A DNA stretch of 64,000 nt. It comes from Sphingomonas sp. LY29 (GTDB taxonomy: Bacteria > Pseudomonadota > Alphaproteobacteria > Sphingomonadales > Sphingomonadaceae). Positions 62,732-64,000 of the stretch are shown piece by piece. The stretch lies in NCBI RefSeq assembly GCF_035593985.1, contig NZ_CP141587.1, positions 1,672,001 to 1,736,000 on the forward strand. Reading direction: 5' to 3'. The notes under the pieces were generated by a model that ran no database searches, was not told where the DNA came from, and was given only the letters and a program-made list of their open reading frames with translations. Both the position numbers and the translations under genes were made by a program. Every line of letters begins with the position of its first letter. Positions within the stretch are counted from its first letter, which is position 1.

Positions 62732-64000
62732 GTGGCGTTCCGCGAACTCAATTATCAGACGCGTGCGCTCGATGTGCTGGACGCCTTTCTTGCCGCCCTT
62801 AGCGATGAGAAAGTCAATGCTGATCAGTTAGAAGTAATCCGTGCCGCTCATCCCGGCGTTGAATTTCCCATCCCCGATTTTCCGGCGAAGGCATGGGAAC
62901 GGATGAAAGACGAAGGGCGCCTTCCTCAGTCCCGAAGTCATTTCCCTTATTCGCCGAGAAAGGCGGGCAATGGCCAGCCGGTGCCCAATGCGACGCTCAA
63001 GGTGCCTACGGGGGGTGGAAAGACCTATCTTGCCTGCGCGGCAATTTCCCGCATTTTCGGCCGCTACCTTTCGACCAATACCGGCTTCGTGCTGTGGATC
63101 GTGCCCAACGAAGCGATCTACACCCAAACGCTCAAGCACTTGCGCGACCGCCAGCATCCCTATCGCCAGACGCTTGACCGTGTCGCGGCTGGCCGCGTCA
63201 TTATTATGGAAAAGGGCGACCCATTTAGTCGCGCCAATGTAGACGCCAATCTGTGCGTCATGGTGTTGATGCTGCAATCGTCTAACCGCGAAAATCAGGA
63301 ATCTTTGCGCTTATTTCGCGACCGTGGCGATGTTCACGGCTTCACGCCGAGCGAAGGGGAGCAGGCCGCGCACAAGGCGTTGCTGAATGCCGTTCCCAAC
63401 TTGTCGATTTACGACCTCGCTGGCAGCGGCCCAGCTTGGCCTATGGTCAAAGACAGCGTCGGAAATGCTTTGCGCATCATTCGGCCTGTGGTCATCATGG
63501 ATGAAGGGCATCGCGCCATCTCAGACTTGGCGTTCCGCACGCTCTATGACTTTAATCCGCTTTTCGTGCTGGAACTGAGCGCGACACCAAGGGATGTCGC
63601 GACACAAGCCGCAACGGCAGCCCGCCCCGCTTCTCCTGAACGCAAGGCTAATGTGCTGGTCGAAATCACCGGCCGCGAATTGGAACAGGAGGGCATGATT
63701 AAAATGCCCCTGAACATCGTGCCGATGGCGGACGATAGCTGGAAGGGTACCGTGCGTGCGGCGCTCGACAAGCTGAACGCGCTGGACGCTGCGGCAAAGG
63801 CATATCGCAGTGACGGCGGCTACTACATTCGACCGATCCTGTTGGTTCAGGCGGAACGTACCGGCGCCGAACAGCGTGACTCGGGCTACATTCACGCCGA
63901 TGACGTGAAAGCGTGGCTGTTGGCAGCCGGACTTGACGAAGCAGAGGTCGCACTGAAGACGGCCGAAACGAACGACCTGGACAAGCCCGAGAACCGCGAT
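62732..64000 (+). CDS. Type III restriction endonuclease Res subunit (3' partial)
   Basis: Runs off the window; the visible 423 residues are the helicase part. The start is GTG 62732 (VAFRELNYQTRALDVL), three bases after the mod stop. Motif I KVPTGGGKTYLA is at residues 90-101, motif II VIMDEGHR near 255, and motif III LELSATPRD. This is the superfamily 2 translocase that couples ATP hydrolysis to cleavage when two sites meet head to head. The nuclease domain lies beyond the edge. Confidence 0.92.
   Translation, partial: MAFRELNYQTRALDVLDAFLAALSDEKVNADQLEVIRAAHPGVEFPIPDFPAKAWERMKDEGRLPQSRSHFPYSPRKAGNGQPVPNATLKVPTGGGKTYLACAAISRIFGRYLSTNTGFVLWIVPNEAIYTQTLKHLRDRQHPYRQTLDRVAAGRVIIMEKGDPFSRANVDANLCVMVLMLQSSNRENQESLRLFRDRGDVHGFTPSEGEQAAHKALLNAVPNLSIYDLAGSGPAWPMVKDSVGNALRIIRPVVIMDEGHRAISDLAFRTLYDFNPLFVLELSATPRDVATQAATAARPASPERKANVLVEITGRELEQEGMIKMPLNIVPMADDSWKGTVRAALDKLNALDAAAKAYRSDGGYYIRPILLVQAERTGAEQRDSGYIHADDVKAWLLAAGLDEAEVALKTAETNDLDKPENRD

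Overview
This window reads as a high-GC alphaproteobacterial chromosome, most likely a sphingomonad (Sphingomonadales). The basis is the compact purE-purK, purT and argC-argJ-argB-argR gene sets, a cta (aa3 oxidase assembly) operon with a CoxF-like micro-protein and SURF1, the 41-residue zinc-free form of ribosomal protein L36, and many ATGA/GTGA/TGATG stop-start overlaps. No rRNA gene is present, so this placement is inferred from gene content and style.

Layout. Bases 1-40,290 are ordinary core chromosome: two convergent L,D-transpeptidases; two PilZ proteins; a cyclophilin; purT; the arginine operon with its repressor; rpmJ; M28 and M14 peptidases; gpmA; a GGDEF protein; purEK; a CDP-alcohol phosphatidyltransferase that seems to lack a normal start codon; an M16 lipoprotein protease; lepA with a 55-bp tandem repeat over its stop codon; a GST/crcB/DUF808 cluster; a secreted S1 protease; an MBL hydrolase; short genes among palindromic repeats; an SRPBCC-ADH-SDR cluster; the cta operon (ctaB-coxF-ctaG-ctaE-DUF983-SURF1-M16-methyltransferase); and ccmAB with a small metallopeptidase.

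At 40,291 a tRNA-Ser(GGA) is followed at once by a tyrosine integrase. From there to the right edge the sequence is an integrative island. Its left part (40.4-46.9 kb) is a satellite-like module: integrase, small HTH protein, two unknown proteins, a RepA-like AAA ATPase, an iteron-like array with a perfect 15-bp stem-loop, an unknown gene and an AbiV-type abortive-infection gene. The right part (47.2-64 kb) is a defence cargo: a DUF2726 nuclease-like protein; an EVE-like/HNH endonuclease; a three-gene minus-strand operon (unknown 324-aa protein, zinc-ribbon alpha/beta-hydrolase, 1,275-aa STAND-like ATPase with a repeat-type C-terminus); a Septu-like pair in which the ATPase carries its own degenerate HNH domain; a small HTH/unknown pair; a GIY-YIG-RAMA protein; and a type III restriction-modification system whose Res gene runs off the window. 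No second copy of the tRNA 3' end was seen, so the island's right end is probably outside.

The best candidates for something undescribed are the three-gene hydrolase/STAND operon (49,170-55,220) and the HNH-ATPase fusion paired with a second HNH protein (55,858-59,219). Function is inferred from motifs and neighbourhood only; no database search was possible.
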